The notes under the pieces are model-generated. The model searched no databases, had not been told where the DNA came from, and saw only the letters and a list, made by a program, of their open reading frames with translations. Below, one piece after another: positions 34,412 to 42,622 of a stretch of 64,000 bases of DNA; position 1 is the stretch's first letter, and each line of letters opens with the position of its first letter. Source of the DNA: Natronoglomus mannanivorans (GTDB lineage Archaea; Halobacteriota; Halobacteria; Halobacteriales; Natrialbaceae); assembly GCA_025517485.1 (NCBI GenBank), contig JAOPKB010000002.1:186001-250000 (forward strand). The letters run 5' to 3'. The translations under genes and the position numbers were made by a program.

Positions 34412-37039
34412 TCAGGCTGTGTGGAGGTCTTGTCGTACATCGTCTAAGTCAACGTCCAGCTTGTCCTCCATCGCTCGTGCGTCAATCGCAACACAGCGGT
34501 TGAGACCCCGTGTCTGCTTGCTGCTGTCAATGACATAGCTGTTCTCGTCGGTCTCCATGTCCCCAAAGCGGTCCTTGTAATCATCCGGAGCCAGCAAGTC
34601 GATGTCCAGATTGTGGTCCGCCAGATATTTGGACACGGTTGGATACATCCGGCTAAACTTCAGACGGAGTTCTTCGTTGTCTTCACCCATGTTGATGAAC
34701 GTGTAGTCTCCCCGATTGTTCGATTTCTGGAGCGGGTTGAGTTCACCGTTGTCGATGCATCGTACAACTTGCTCCATCAACTCGTCCACGTGTGTCTTCC
34801 GATTCTCAACACCCTTCTGAGCAGCGACATAGTCGATTGCATCGTCGATATCGTCGTTGGTTACAGATTGTGTAGCATCGACCCGGTCGCACAGGAGTCG
34901 ATAGACAACCATCCCGAATTTGACCATTGCAAGTGCGTTGATGGCGAGACCTCCAACGTCATCGTCTGCGAGACCTCGGACGTGGTCTTTACATCTCTCC
35001 CAGATTTCTTCGAAACCCTCATCGCTCGCAACCCGCTGCATGACTTGCTCGACGGAGAACTTAGCGTGGTCATTCAGATTTAACTGTCGAATCTCGGTGA
35101 ACGCAGCTTGAGTCGGTGTCCCCGGGTCCGTCGTCGACCGTTGGAACTGCGTCATAATCGCTCGACGCTGCTCCGCAGACCCTTGGATTTGCTGCTCTCC
35201 AGTGATTGCTACGGGTGCCGTCAACCGGAACAACTCCTCACCCATACTCTTCTGTCCCCGGGTCTCCGTTCGACCATTCGTTGCAGCACGCAGCAGTGAC
35301 TGGAAACGGTCGAGTTTGTAGTTCTGAGTGTCAGATGGTTTGTACTCGTCGTACCAGACAGGTACGTTGTTTATAGCACTCAGTTGCTTGATAAGGGCGA
35401 ATTTCGTCGAATCGACAGCGAACGCTGTGCCATCCGACCCGAACGCTCGGGAGACGACACGGAAAGATGCCGACTTCCCAGCCCCGGTTTCCCCTGTGAC
35501 TGACAGAATCGGAAGCTCTCCCTCGATATCTCGGATGAGTGGGGCGAACAGAGTCGCATAGTAGTATCCGAGAACTGGAATCCATCGTTCCGTATCCCGG
35601 ATTTGTGGGAGCAATTCGAGGATTTCACGCACTTCATCCTCGTCATAGTCCAAATCTTCGATTTGGATTTTCGCTGCTACACTAGCCCCGGTATCTCGGT
35701 AAACGTGCGTGTGCTCATCGTTCGGTGAGAACGTCGTAGATGGGGACACAAACTCTCCATCATGAAGCCCAATTTTCGTCGTTGACATACGCTCTGGGCT
35801 ATCCTGCCGCAGGACAATCTTACGCAGTTCCGGGAGGTCGTGACTCGACCCCGAGAACGATGTACTGAGACGTGTACAGATGGAATTCTTGAATGTACGT
35901 GCCTCATTGAACACATCTGGTTTTACAGTGACCTCGAAGGTCTGTCCGTTAGCAGGCCGTACTTCGAGTTTGACGTACTGCTCACCGTCTTCTCGGAGGA
36001 TTTCCTTACGGGCTAAAGTGAAATTCGTCACCTCCTTGAACACCCCTTCTCCATCTTTATTCGTTCCCAGATGGCCGTAGCATCCATCTTTCAGAACTAA
36101 GTCAATATCATCAGGCAACCCGGTGTGTCCCTGATACACATCAGTCGTAGACTGGACTGCCTTCTCGATGGTCATTTCACCGTACGTCCGGTCACCACGC
36201 ATGGAATCCCACTTTGGACGCATCAGGTCCGAGTGCCGGAATAGAGAATCCATCATCTCTGTGTCACAGGCGCACCAGAACGCAAGTTTTGAGACCAAAG
36301 CTAAATCTGCAGCCGAATGGTCTCCGGAGTGCATCGACTTATCTCCGTTCCAGAGCGAGACGAACTTCTCGTCGCTCGATTTTGCCTTTTCCAGAATCTC
36401 CTCTGCCGTCATCGAGACCTCTACATCGTCGAAACCTTCCGTCTCAGACGCCTCTTGTTCCTCTCCATAGTATTCCGTATAGATGTCTTGGAGGTTGTCA
36501 CAGTGTGTTGTATCGGCTGGCGTATCGTCGATGTGGTCAAATGTGAATATCGCAAACCGTCCGTCGACGTAGACCTCAATTTCCGAAGTCTTGTCCACGT
36601 CAACCTTCTCTGCATCCATCTTTTGCTTGTTCTTGTGAAGGTCTACGTCACCACGCACGAGGATATGGAAGCCCGTTCCGGATTTAGAGAGTTCCGTGTA
36701 CGAGTCGACACGGTTGATGATATCCAGTGCCCAGTCTTCGACGGCCCCTGTCTCAGGGTCTCGGCAGCCGTCTAAGTCGATGAACACAAGGTCCGTACCA
36801 TCGAGTGCGTACCCGAGATAGTCACCCGTGTCAACGCAGTAGTCCGCAACACTGGAGTAACCAGTCCACGTGCTACTGTCGTTGATTTTCGCTGCAGACC
36901 CGGTATCTGCATTGATTGGCATCTTGTCGCTCGTGAATGCTACCCAATTTCCATTGGATTTGAGCGATTCCACCAGTGATTCCTGTCGTTCTCCCGATAC
37001 ACCTAAACCGTCAGACGTTGTATTATTGATTGCAGACAT
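34412..37039 (-). CDS. Primase-polymerase / helicase replication protein (PrimPol-AAA/SF3-like)
   Basis: The 875-residue protein has an N-terminal archaeo-eukaryotic primase-like domain with LVFIDLDGC (D88/D90), SGTGFH (residues 120-125) and EIEVYVDGRF (E155), the three catalytic motifs of AEP enzymes. A helical segment, residues about 210-300, resembles the helix-bundle domain of NrS-1-type PrimPols. A helicase/ATPase follows with Walker A GETGAGKS (516-523) and Walker B VWYDEY (D564/E565), then a helical C terminus. It should initiate and unwind for replication of the element. A repeat-rich candidate origin lies upstream, with only the 93-aa gene between. Confidence 0.85.
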   Translation of the reverse strand: MSAINNTTSDGLGVSGERQESLVESLKSNGNWVAFTSDKMPINADTGSAAKINDSSTWTGYSSVADYCVDTGDYLGYALDGTDLVFIDLDGCRDPETGAVEDWALDIINRVDSYTELSKSGTGFHILVRGDVDLHKNKQKMDAEKVDVDKTSEIEVYVDGRFAIFTFDHIDDTPADTTHCDNLQDIYTEYYGEEQEASETEGFDDVEVSMTAEEILEKAKSSDEKFVSLWNGDKSMHSGDHSAADLALVSKLAFWCACDTEMMDSLFRHSDLMRPKWDSMRGDRTYGEMTIEKAVQSTTDVYQGHTGLPDDIDLVLKDGCYGHLGTNKDGEGVFKEVTNFTLARKEILREDGEQYVKLEVRPANGQTFEVTVKPDVFNEARTFKNSICTRLSTSFSGSSHDLPELRKIVLRQDSPERMSTTKIGLHDGEFVSPSTTFSPNDEHTHVYRDTGASVAAKIQIEDLDYDEDEVREILELLPQIRDTERWIPVLGYYYATLFAPLIRDIEGELPILSVTGETGAGKSASFRVVSRAFGSDGTAFAVDSTKFALIKQLSAINNVPVWYDEYKPSDTQNYKLDRFQSLLRAATNGRTETRGQKSMGEELFRLTAPVAITGEQQIQGSAEQRRAIMTQFQRSTTDPGTPTQAAFTEIRQLNLNDHAKFSVEQVMQRVASDEGFEEIWERCKDHVRGLADDDVGGLAINALAMVKFGMVVYRLLCDRVDATQSVTNDDIDDAIDYVAAQKGVENRKTHVDELMEQVVRCIDNGELNPLQKSNNRGDYTFINMGEDNEELRLKFSRMYPTVSKYLADHNLDIDLLAPDDYKDRFGDMETDENSYVIDSSKQTRGLNRCVAIDARAMEDKLDVDLDDVRQDLHTA

Positions 37040-37057
37040 ACTTATTCACCAGTTCTA

Positions 37058-37339
37058 TTATAGGTACTGTGCGATATTATCAGTCGATTCTCCGTCCGTT
37101 TCGAACGGGTCTGGTTCATCGATTTTGCTGAAATATGAATCATAATATGACTCCACCGCCTCGCAGACGAGAGACCGTTTAGTTGTGCGTCCGGGAGTCA
37201 CAGCGTCCATTATTGCTAATTTCAACGCTACATCATCAGTCAGTCTAACCATGTTAGACTGTTCAGCGATATCATCCGGGTCTATATCGAGTGCAGCGAT
37301 ATAATCCATCTGTATTGTACTGTTATCGAACATATGCAT
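37058..37339 (-). CDS. Small ribbon-helix-helix-like protein upstream of the replication gene
   Basis: The 93-residue protein contains MVRLTDDVALKLAIMDAVTP followed by TKRSLVCEAVESYYDSYF, a strand-helix-helix pattern like CopG/Arc repressors. It lies 18 bp before the PrimPol gene, on the same strand, and directly next to the repeat region. A copy-number or replication control role is therefore likely by position. The ATG at 37339 or 37333 can be used. The exact fold is inferred. Confidence 0.6.
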   Translation of the reverse strand: MHMFDNSTIQMDYIAALDIDPDDIAEQSNMVRLTDDVALKLAIMDAVTPGRTTKRSLVCEAVESYYDSYFSKIDEPDPFETDGESTDNIAQYL

Positions 37340-37413
37340 CTGTATACAAAGTGATACGGGTACATAGGTATTTGGTCAACACGAATCACTACTGAATTAT
37401 GTGTGGTTCCCCC

Positions 37414-37775
37414 TTTGTTGCACCCAATGTTGCGCTTGTTGCACCCCAAATTACACCTTGTTGCACCCTTGTTGCGGGGGTGGGTGCAACACTCCTACCT
37501 GTTGTTCACAGAGTGTACAGACCTTCTACCTCGATTGGGGGGTTCGTGTTGCGGCAAATTCTCTCTGTGTGTCTAAGATTTCTGAGATTAGAATCACAAT
37601 ATGGTATAGCGCCTTTTGCTCTCAACATTAACACTAGTAGAGAATATGGTGCAACAAAAATAGTTAAGTTAAGTAGAAGGCTTCTACCTTATGAATTCTT
37701 GAGCGAGAGCTGTTGCACCCACCCCCGCAACAACCCCGCAACAGGGCGCAACACGGACTGTTTACCCGCAACATG
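37414..37775. other. Candidate replication origin with phased repeats and a 21-bp inverted repeat
   Basis: GTTGCACCC occurs at 37417, 37438 and 37460, a spacing of 21-22 bp (two helical turns). A 21-bp sequence at 37471-37491 has a perfect reverse complement at 37711-37731. More GCAACA/GTTGC boxes follow at 37545-37554, 37651-37657 and 37725-37772. A perfect palindrome GTAGAAGGCTTCTAC lies at 37673-37687 in an AT-rich centre. The region is non-coding, 610 bp long and upstream of the replication gene. Functionally it is inferred to be the Rep-binding origin. Confidence 0.65.
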
Positions 37776-37896
37776 GCAGACGGCGTCGGGACGGTATGAA
37801 TGCGGAGGGGACACTGTGATTCAGAAAAGAGGACGAGCGTAGCGAGGACGATGAAGTGTCCTACACGCATCGTCTACGCACGGGTGTAACGTAGAA

Positions 37897-37910
37897 GTGT
37901 CATTAGACAC
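37897..37910. other. Small hairpin GTGTC-ATTA-GACAC
   Basis: A 5-bp perfect stem with a 4-base loop lies in the gap between the candidate origin and the 61-aa gene. It could terminate the minus-strand 61-aa gene transcript. The function is not shown. Confidence 0.3.
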
Positions 37911-37949
37911 ATTAACAACGAAACCGTTGAGGATAGAATCTGAGCCGTT

Positions 37950-38135
37950 TTAATCCTCGATGGTGAACGTCGGCCACTCCGGACTGCACTTGATTAAGGA
38001 TTCGTCGGCGGCGACCCACTGACGCATCATCATTTTCATCTCTCTATCCGCCACGACAGATAGCTCCTCGCCACTCATCTCCTCGTCCTCTACCTCCACG
38101 ACGAGGTCTGCAGCCTTCATTTTGATATTAGCCAT
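37950..38135 (-). CDS. 61-aa acidic protein
   Basis: The protein starts at the ATG at 38135 (MANIKMKAADLVVEVEDEEM) and continues through an acidic, Met-rich helix to SPEWPTFTIED. A longer frame to 38153 is less likely. No domain is recognised. It is transcribed toward the origin and may be a regulator or leftover accessory gene. Confidence 0.5.
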   Translation of the reverse strand: MANIKMKAADLVVEVEDEEMSGEELSVVADREMKMMMRQWVAADESLIKCSPEWPTFTIED

Positions 38136-38207
38136 ACAGTGTTTGAGATGCACTGAGTCGTCTTATACAGCTTAATTTTGTGCAGTACACCAATGCACTA
38201 ATTTCCC

Positions 38208-38381
38208 ATGTCTATAGATATGGATAAAATCGATATCGAGCGAGGACGTGAAGAGATGCTGCGCAACTGGACTGACGTGGGTGGGGGCATGGTCCGGTGC
38301 AACCGCTGCGGGTTCGAGACTTTTAAAAACGAATCTGGACGGCTAGCGAATCTGTGGGAACACGAATTGAAAGACCACTGA
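38208..38381 (+). CDS. 57-aa C2H2 zinc-finger protein
   Basis: The frame from the ATG at 38208 (MSIDMDKIDIERGREEMLRN) contains CNRCGFETFKNESGRLANLW followed by EHELKDH. This gives a CxxC - HxxxxH zinc finger with the normal linker length. An ATG at 38220 is also usable. Short single-finger proteins of this type are frequent next to integrases in haloarchaeal elements and may act as excision factors; that is inference. Confidence 0.6.
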   Translation: MSIDMDKIDIERGREEMLRNWTDVGGGMVRCNRCGFETFKNESGRLANLWEHELKDH

Positions 38382-38398
38382 GGCTGTTGGTAAGTCTG

Positions 38399-39391
38399 TC
38401 AGATATTGTCGAGGTAGTCCCTCCGTTGCTCCATTTTCTCTTTTTCATTGCGTCGGTCGTAGTGCTTGTCAAGCACATCAGTTGAGACGTTAGCTCGGTC
38501 ACTGACGACGGTCTCTGGCATATCGTTTCTCAAAAAGTGCGTGATGGAACCACGCCGGAATGCGTGTGCAGCCACGCTCGACGGGCACTCGTAGCTGTAA
38601 TTATCGCTCCGTTCGACACTACCCCGGCATTCATCTAACTCTCGGCCGTGTGGACATTCACCGGAGAACCAACAGGGTCTCGTCAACCGGTAGCACCATT
38701 TTCTTACTGTATTTCTGGCTATTCGCCCGTGTTTCGTTGTTAACAGTGGCTCTCGCTCGTGTTCATCTGTGGTTTCAACCCGCTTTTCGTCGATGTAGTC
38801 GTCGAGTATCCGGCATGTTTCCTCTGAGATTGCAACCATCCGCTCTCCTTCTCCTTGGTTTTTCAACGGTGTATCTCTCTCCGGGCGATGTTCAAGGGAC
38901 AGATATTGTTCATCCGGATTGTAGTCGTCTAAATCCAGACCTCGTACGGCTCCCGTGCGCATTCCAGTGCGCCAGAGCAGCAAGACGAGTGTGTGGCGCA
39001 TGCTTGCATAGTCGAATCGGTCCAAGCGTTCGAGGATTGCTTGTGCGACGTCCGCTTCAACCTCGTCGTCCCGGACGTTCTCGCCCTTACTCAACGTCGG
39101 TGAGTCGGCCACGTCGACGAGGTCGTCATCAACGTAGTCGAGTCGGGCCATATATTCCAAGAATCCACGCAGAGTGTCTATGTGAGACTTGATTGTGGGC
39201 TTCGCCAAATCTTGGTCATTGAGGTATTGCTTCCACTCGTGGACATCCTGTTTTGACATTTCTCCAATCGGGCGGTCGCCCCACCAGTCTTCGAATTTGG
39301 CGAGTCGATACTGATAGGATTGTACTGTTTGGTGCGCACAGTCTGATTCACGGTAATCGAGATACACGGTCGTTGCTTTCTTTGCATGCAT
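38399..39391 (-). CDS. int: Tyrosine integrase next to attR
   Basis: The 330-residue protein has a SAM-like N-terminal core-binding domain (TVQSYQYRLAKFEDWWGDRP, then SHIDTLRGFLEYM). The catalytic domain has Arg in GMRTGAVRGL, AHAFRRGSI with His and Arg, and nucleophile Tyr in VLDKHYDRRNEKE. It is probably the enzyme that recombined the 25-bp cores at tRNA-Arg. The gene lies 166 bp inside attR and is transcribed away from it. It has two internal Cys-rich elements (CWFSGECPHGRELDEC) that may bind zinc. Length and layout fit haloarchaeal XerC-like integrases. Confidence 0.9.
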   Translation of the reverse strand: MHAKKATTVYLDYRESDCAHQTVQSYQYRLAKFEDWWGDRPIGEMSKQDVHEWKQYLNDQDLAKPTIKSHIDTLRGFLEYMARLDYVDDDLVDVADSPTLSKGENVRDDEVEADVAQAILERLDRFDYASMRHTLVLLLWRTGMRTGAVRGLDLDDYNPDEQYLSLEHRPERDTPLKNQGEGERMVAISEETCRILDDYIDEKRVETTDEHEREPLLTTKHGRIARNTVRKWCYRLTRPCWFSGECPHGRELDECRGSVERSDNYSYECPSSVAAHAFRRGSITHFLRNDMPETVVSDRANVSTDVLDKHYDRRNEKEKMEQRRDYLDNI

Positions 39392-39526
39392 GGGGTTCGA
39401 CCTCTGTTTCAGGCGGAACCGTCAGACTGAGTCGTGCGGCAGCCAGTAGCTCGGGTTGCTATTCCAGACTGACTTCGGATAACGGTCGTGGGTGAGCCGC
39501 CTACGGCGGCGAATTAAACTGAGGTT

Positions 39527-39545
39527 CCCGAAACTTTGTTTCGGG
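39527..39545. terminator. Hairpin just inside attR
   Basis: CCCGAAAC (39527-39534) and GTTTCGGG (39538-39545) make an 8-bp stem with loop TTT, only 13 bp before the attR core. A second hairpin GCCGCC-TAC-GGCGGC is at 39496-39510. They may shield the junction from transcription or mark integrase accessory sites. Confidence 0.4.
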
Positions 39546-39557
39546 GTTCTCAGGTGT

Positions 39558-39582
39558 GGTTCGAATCCCATCGTGCCCGTTA
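39558..39582 (+). repeat. attR: 25-bp attachment core
   Basis: This is the perfect direct copy of 21324-21348 and ends the element. The bases before it differ from the tRNA gene (GTGT versus CGTG), so this copy is only a fragment of the tRNA 3' end. Confidence 0.93.
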
Positions 39583-39649
39583 TCTGCGAACGACAGTGAG
39601 CAGTAACGGCACCGGGGATTCGAATCAGGGAGCAGCTCGCTGCGACCGT

Positions 39650-39671
39650 GGTTCGAATCCCATTGTGCCCG
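39650..39671 (+). repeat. Second att-like tRNA fragment outside attR
   Basis: A 22-bp tRNA-Arg 3' fragment with one mismatch (T for C at 39664) relative to the att core lies 68 bp downstream of attR. It continues leftward with similarity to the T-stem region (CGACCGTGG). It indicates an earlier or adjacent integration event. The remaining 39672-39990 shows no supported gene. Confidence 0.75.
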
Positions 39672-39990
39672 CACGAAACAGGCTTTCTACCACTGAATTC
39701 TCGAGAAGAGGTTCTTACAAACCTATTAGCGTGGTTTGTCTATTCAACTATATTCCGTCGATGTGATGATTTTGAGATCGCGACCAACATAGTCTCACAG
39801 CAACTGAAGCAGTCCGACAGCCGGAGGAGCGGGGTCAACCACACTATTGCTTACTTCCGTACAGGTGACGCGAGGAAATCATAATGATCTGCCTGCACCT
39901 CTGTACGCATATCACCAGTAAACCAGTTAAGACTGGAGTAGATTATATCCCAAAGAAATATATTTCAGTCTTCATGTCATATTGGCAATC

Positions 39991-40224
39991 ATGGATAGAA
40001 TTCTCGAAATTTGTACAAACACGCTTGCTTTAGTGTTCATTGGTGTCATCGGGGTATTAATCTCCCAGATTTTGATGGATTTAAACCCATCCGGCCCATT
40101 CGCCCACATAATTTCGCTTATCGTTGAGATCTGGGTGAGTGCGATAGTTATATTTTCAATAGGAGGAATCTTACTCGCCTACATATATATCAGCGATATT
40201 CTTTTAGCCTCGAATGTTCGTTAA
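39991..40224 (+). CDS. Small three-helix membrane protein, AT-rich
   Basis: The 77-residue protein starts MDRILEICTNTLALVFIGVI and has hydrophobic segments up to IYISDILLASNVR. Its codon use and local base content are far more AT-rich than those of the host. An in-frame TTG at 39982 would add three residues. It is the first gene after the att-like fragment. The function is unknown; it may have travelled with the neighbouring minus-strand membrane protein gene. Confidence 0.55.
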   Translation: MDRILEICTNTLALVFIGVIGVLISQILMDLNPSGPFAHIISLIVEIWVSAIVIFSIGGILLAYIYISDILLASNVR

Positions 40225-40250
40225 CACCGTTAAATATTTATCATTGGTTA

Positions 40251-40961
40251 TTAAAGATTTCTTTGGAGTTCTTTCCGTATTAAATATTTATTTCTTGCAG
40301 ACAGGAGAACAATCGTAGAAACAACAATTAGGAATGGTACTGAAACCAGTCCAATGCCCCAGCTTTCATTTATATCCTCAATTCGAGGAACCAATTCAAA
40401 AATAGAACTAAACATGATAACAAGACCAAATGTGAAGGCAGTTTGGCTAATTCTCCACCAATTTGTGGCTTCAAATTCCAGATATGAGTTGTAATCATCC
40501 TTTCGATATAGCGGTGGGTCATAACTAAATCCTTGATTGTAAAACAATATTTCGTTTGTTATCCCCATGAATAGGGACATTATTAGGACTAAGAATAGAA
40601 AGCTGACACTGATACCACCGACGATCCAGTAGTGTAACAGAATACCAAGACAAAGATACACTATTGATAGAAGAGATATGCGACTGAATATTGATTGAAT
40701 ACGAATCCTACTTTGCCATGATATTATGCCAAATATTAGTATTGTTAGCGCCAATCCCACTACTCGTCTTGGTCCTTTTTGATTAATGAGTTCAGTGGAC
40801 ATTGGATAGTTTGAATATTTATAAATCGAAGGTTCACCGAATATTCCAACATACATCGACAGGAAGCAAACAAGTGTGAAAAAAGATAGAAATGAGTAAT
40901 AACAGTGCTTGGCACTATTCCAAAGATCTATTTCACTATCTACCAACAAGTAATCGGTCAT
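40251..40961 (-). CDS. Multi-pass membrane protein of foreign composition
   Basis: The 236-residue protein has about six or seven membrane segments (for example FLSFFTLVCFLSMYVGIFG, and LIVVSTIVLLSARNKYLIRK at the C terminus). It is very AT-rich and Ile/Ser-rich, unlike haloarchaeal norms, which signals recent transfer from a lower-GC source or slow-evolving accessory DNA. No family is recognised. It converges with the 77-aa membrane gene. A host-interaction or immunity function is possible but not shown. Confidence 0.6.
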   Translation of the reverse strand: MTDYLLVDSEIDLWNSAKHCYYSFLSFFTLVCFLSMYVGIFGEPSIYKYSNYPMSTELINQKGPRRVVGLALTILIFGIISWQSRIRIQSIFSRISLLSIVYLCLGILLHYWIVGGISVSFLFLVLIMSLFMGITNEILFYNQGFSYDPPLYRKDDYNSYLEFEATNWWRISQTAFTFGLVIMFSSIFELVPRIEDINESWGIGLVSVPFLIVVSTIVLLSARNKYLIRKELQRNL

Positions 40962-41457
40962 CGATTTTGCTTTGGTTATTATTACTGATATATGTTTACA
41001 ATATCTGACCTTGTGACCTAATGGGGTTAGAATAGGAAGATTAACGCTCTCCCTTTCCCCCTTGGGGTCTCACTTCGAGAAACTCGAGTCCTCAAATATG
41101 AACACGAACTCGAGTTGGCCGTATTCACAGTTCGGGATTCGCTGTGAGATGACTGTGCAAATCACTGAAACTAGCAAACCCGTATAACTGAACACCGAAT
41201 GAGTGATCGGAGAATCCCGGAAGTGCCATGTCGTGTTCACAGAGTCGACGAGAACCCCCATTATTCGAAGCCGCATCCATGGACAGATGATGTCTCCAGA
41301 CAACTCGGTCCAAGTGACCCCCGTCTGTAACCGCCAACGACCGCTCGAGAGACGCACCCATCACTACCGCACCATCTAAACAACCGCCAGCGCGGTGTGT
41401 GCGTTTGCTCCTGTTCGAGACTGAACCCTCTCTCGAGGCCTCACTACACCCCCGTAG
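40962..41457. other. Gap with no supported gene
   Basis: The first 80 bases are AT-rich promoter-like sequence for the minus-strand membrane gene. From 41070 to 41400 GC rises and short open frames appear on the minus strand, but none has a recognisable motif, good start or neighbour. It may be a decayed gene. I see no repeats or RNA here. Confidence 0.4.
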
Positions 41458-42372
41458 TCAGCCCCCGCCGTGGACGGCAGTTGTCTCCAGTGCTGTAGAG
41501 TCCGCCCCGGAACCGATCGATCCCGCCTCCCCCGGAATCTCCGCATCCGCCGTCAAGAGCACCCGCCGCTCGGTGTACTCGAGGCCGTTCTTCCGTTCCC
41601 GTTTCCGCCGAATAGCGAGACGGTTCTTCGACAGATCGAGCAGGGCGTCGATCGTCCTCGAGACGAGTTTCTTCGCGTAGGAGTCACTCACACCCTTCTC
41701 TTGCCGCCGAATCCAGTGCTTGAGATCACTCGCTTTGACGTACTCCCTGACGGTCTTGCAGCCGTCGTTCCAGGGATCGTCGCCGACCGTGGGATCCGAT
41801 CTGGCCCGCCAGAGCTTCGCCGCGAGTCTCGAGGGCAACGCGTTCGTCGTCGAGCACAGCATGTCGTCGTCCATCCGCGCGAGTTGCTGGATCGGGAGCA
41901 GGTCGCCGTGGGCCAGAGCGACGTTCCCGCCCCGACCGAGCGGATCGTCGGAATCGGGCAGCCGAAAGTAGGTCTCGCCGTCGTCTTTCTCGATCTTCTC
42001 GAGGTGGCCGCCGTCGATCTCGAGCTCGCAGTGGTCGACGTTCCGTTCGAGGAGGTGGGCGCCCTTCTCGAGTTCCCGCGCCTGCAGTTCCTCGATCCGC
42101 GATTTGTTCGCACCGGATCGTCTGTGGGCGGCGTCGACGGCTGCGCTCGTTCGTGTGGTTTCGGCCTCGAGGTCGTCGACACGGTCTCGGAGGCGGTCGG
42201 TTTCCTCGCGGAGTTCGTCGTTCTCGGACTCGAGCGTTTCGACGCGGTCGGTCGTTCGGTCCAGTTCGTCTTCGACCGTTTCGACGCGCTCGGCGAGGCG
42301 TTCGTTCCGTTCGCGCAGGGTCTCGAGTTCCGCGGCGAGTGACTCGAGGTCGCGGTCGGTCCCGTCACCCAT
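41458..42372 (-). CDS. Coiled-coil protein of a three-gene haloarchaeal cluster
   Basis: The 304-residue protein has a long N-terminal coiled coil (heptads such as LAAELETLRERNERLAERVE, up to about residue 105) followed by a globular domain. That domain contains VALAHGDLLPIQQLARMD and a basic C-terminal part with DSYAKKLVSRTIDALLDL, which looks like a helix-turn-helix. It may bind DNA as a multimer. The ATG at 42372 is used because the preceding frame lacks coding character. It overlaps the 85-aa gene by eight bases, so the three genes 41.46-43.01 kb form one operon. The function is unknown; relatives are often plasmid or island borne. Confidence 0.65.
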   Translation of the reverse strand: MGDGTDRDLESLAAELETLRERNERLAERVETVEDELDRTTDRVETLESENDELREETDRLRDRVDDLEAETTRTSAAVDAAHRRSGANKSRIEELQARELEKGAHLLERNVDHCELEIDGGHLEKIEKDDGETYFRLPDSDDPLGRGGNVALAHGDLLPIQQLARMDDDMLCSTTNALPSRLAAKLWRARSDPTVGDDPWNDGCKTVREYVKASDLKHWIRRQEKGVSDSYAKKLVSRTIDALLDLSKNRLAIRRKRERKNGLEYTERRVLLTADAEIPGEAGSIGSGADSTALETTAVHGGG

Positions 42373-42622
42373 CGTCCGAACCCTCCAGACGTGGCCGAAG
42401 AGTATCGGGAGTGACCCACTCACAGCCATCACCGAAGCACCCGACCTCGGTGACACGCTCGCGCTCGAGTTCGCGCCATCGTTCGCCGGTCCACTCGAAT
42501 TGTACGCGGATCCAGCCCCCGTCGCGGGATTCGAAGATGGCCGCTCGAGGAACACCACCCTCGGGCGTCCACCGGACGTCGAACCGCTCGCGATCGGTGC
42601 TGTCGTGGCGAGGGCTAGTCAT
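42365..42622 (-). CDS. 85-aa hypothetical protein of the coiled-coil operon
   Basis: The protein starts MTSPRHDSTDRERFDVRWTP and reads through RWRELERERVTEVGCFGDGC to EGSDDG. It is acidic, with Trp residues and two cysteines. It overlaps both neighbouring genes (eight bases each), supporting coupled translation. No known domain is recognised. Confidence 0.6.
   Translation of the reverse strand: MTSPRHDSTDRERFDVRWTPEGGVPRAAIFESRDGGWIRVQFEWTGERWRELERERVTEVGCFGDGCEWVTPDTLRPRLEGSDDG

Larger units (their letters stand above)
21324..39582. mobile_element. 18.2-kb integrated element with pleolipovirus-like particle genes (provirus/plasmid)
   Basis: The element is delimited by perfect 25-bp direct repeats and begins in tRNA-Arg. 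It contains two tyrosine recombinases, an HNH nuclease, a packaging-type ATPase, secreted C-terminally anchored spike-like proteins, small membrane proteins, a PrimPol-helicase, a repeat-rich candidate origin and many ATGA-overlapping small genes. The order small membrane protein - spike - (second large secreted protein) - small anchored protein - membrane protein - ATPase corresponds to the conserved pleolipovirus gene block. Base composition is clearly lower in GC than both flanks. Whether it still forms particles is not known. Confidence 0.85.

Noticed and set aside
37414..37775. Repeats as a CRISPR array
   Set aside because: Repeats are only about 9 bp, occur in both orientations and lack uniform spacers or cas genes; an iteron-type region fits better. 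No CRISPR array was seen in the window.
39611..39630. GGGGATTCGAATCAGGG resembling another tRNA T-arm
   Set aside because: Only a short T-loop-like match with no tRNA context; too weak to call an att copy.
41070..41364. Two overlapping minus-strand frames of 79 and 95 codons
   Set aside because: They lie in competing frames with no domain or good start; reported only as an unexplained gap.
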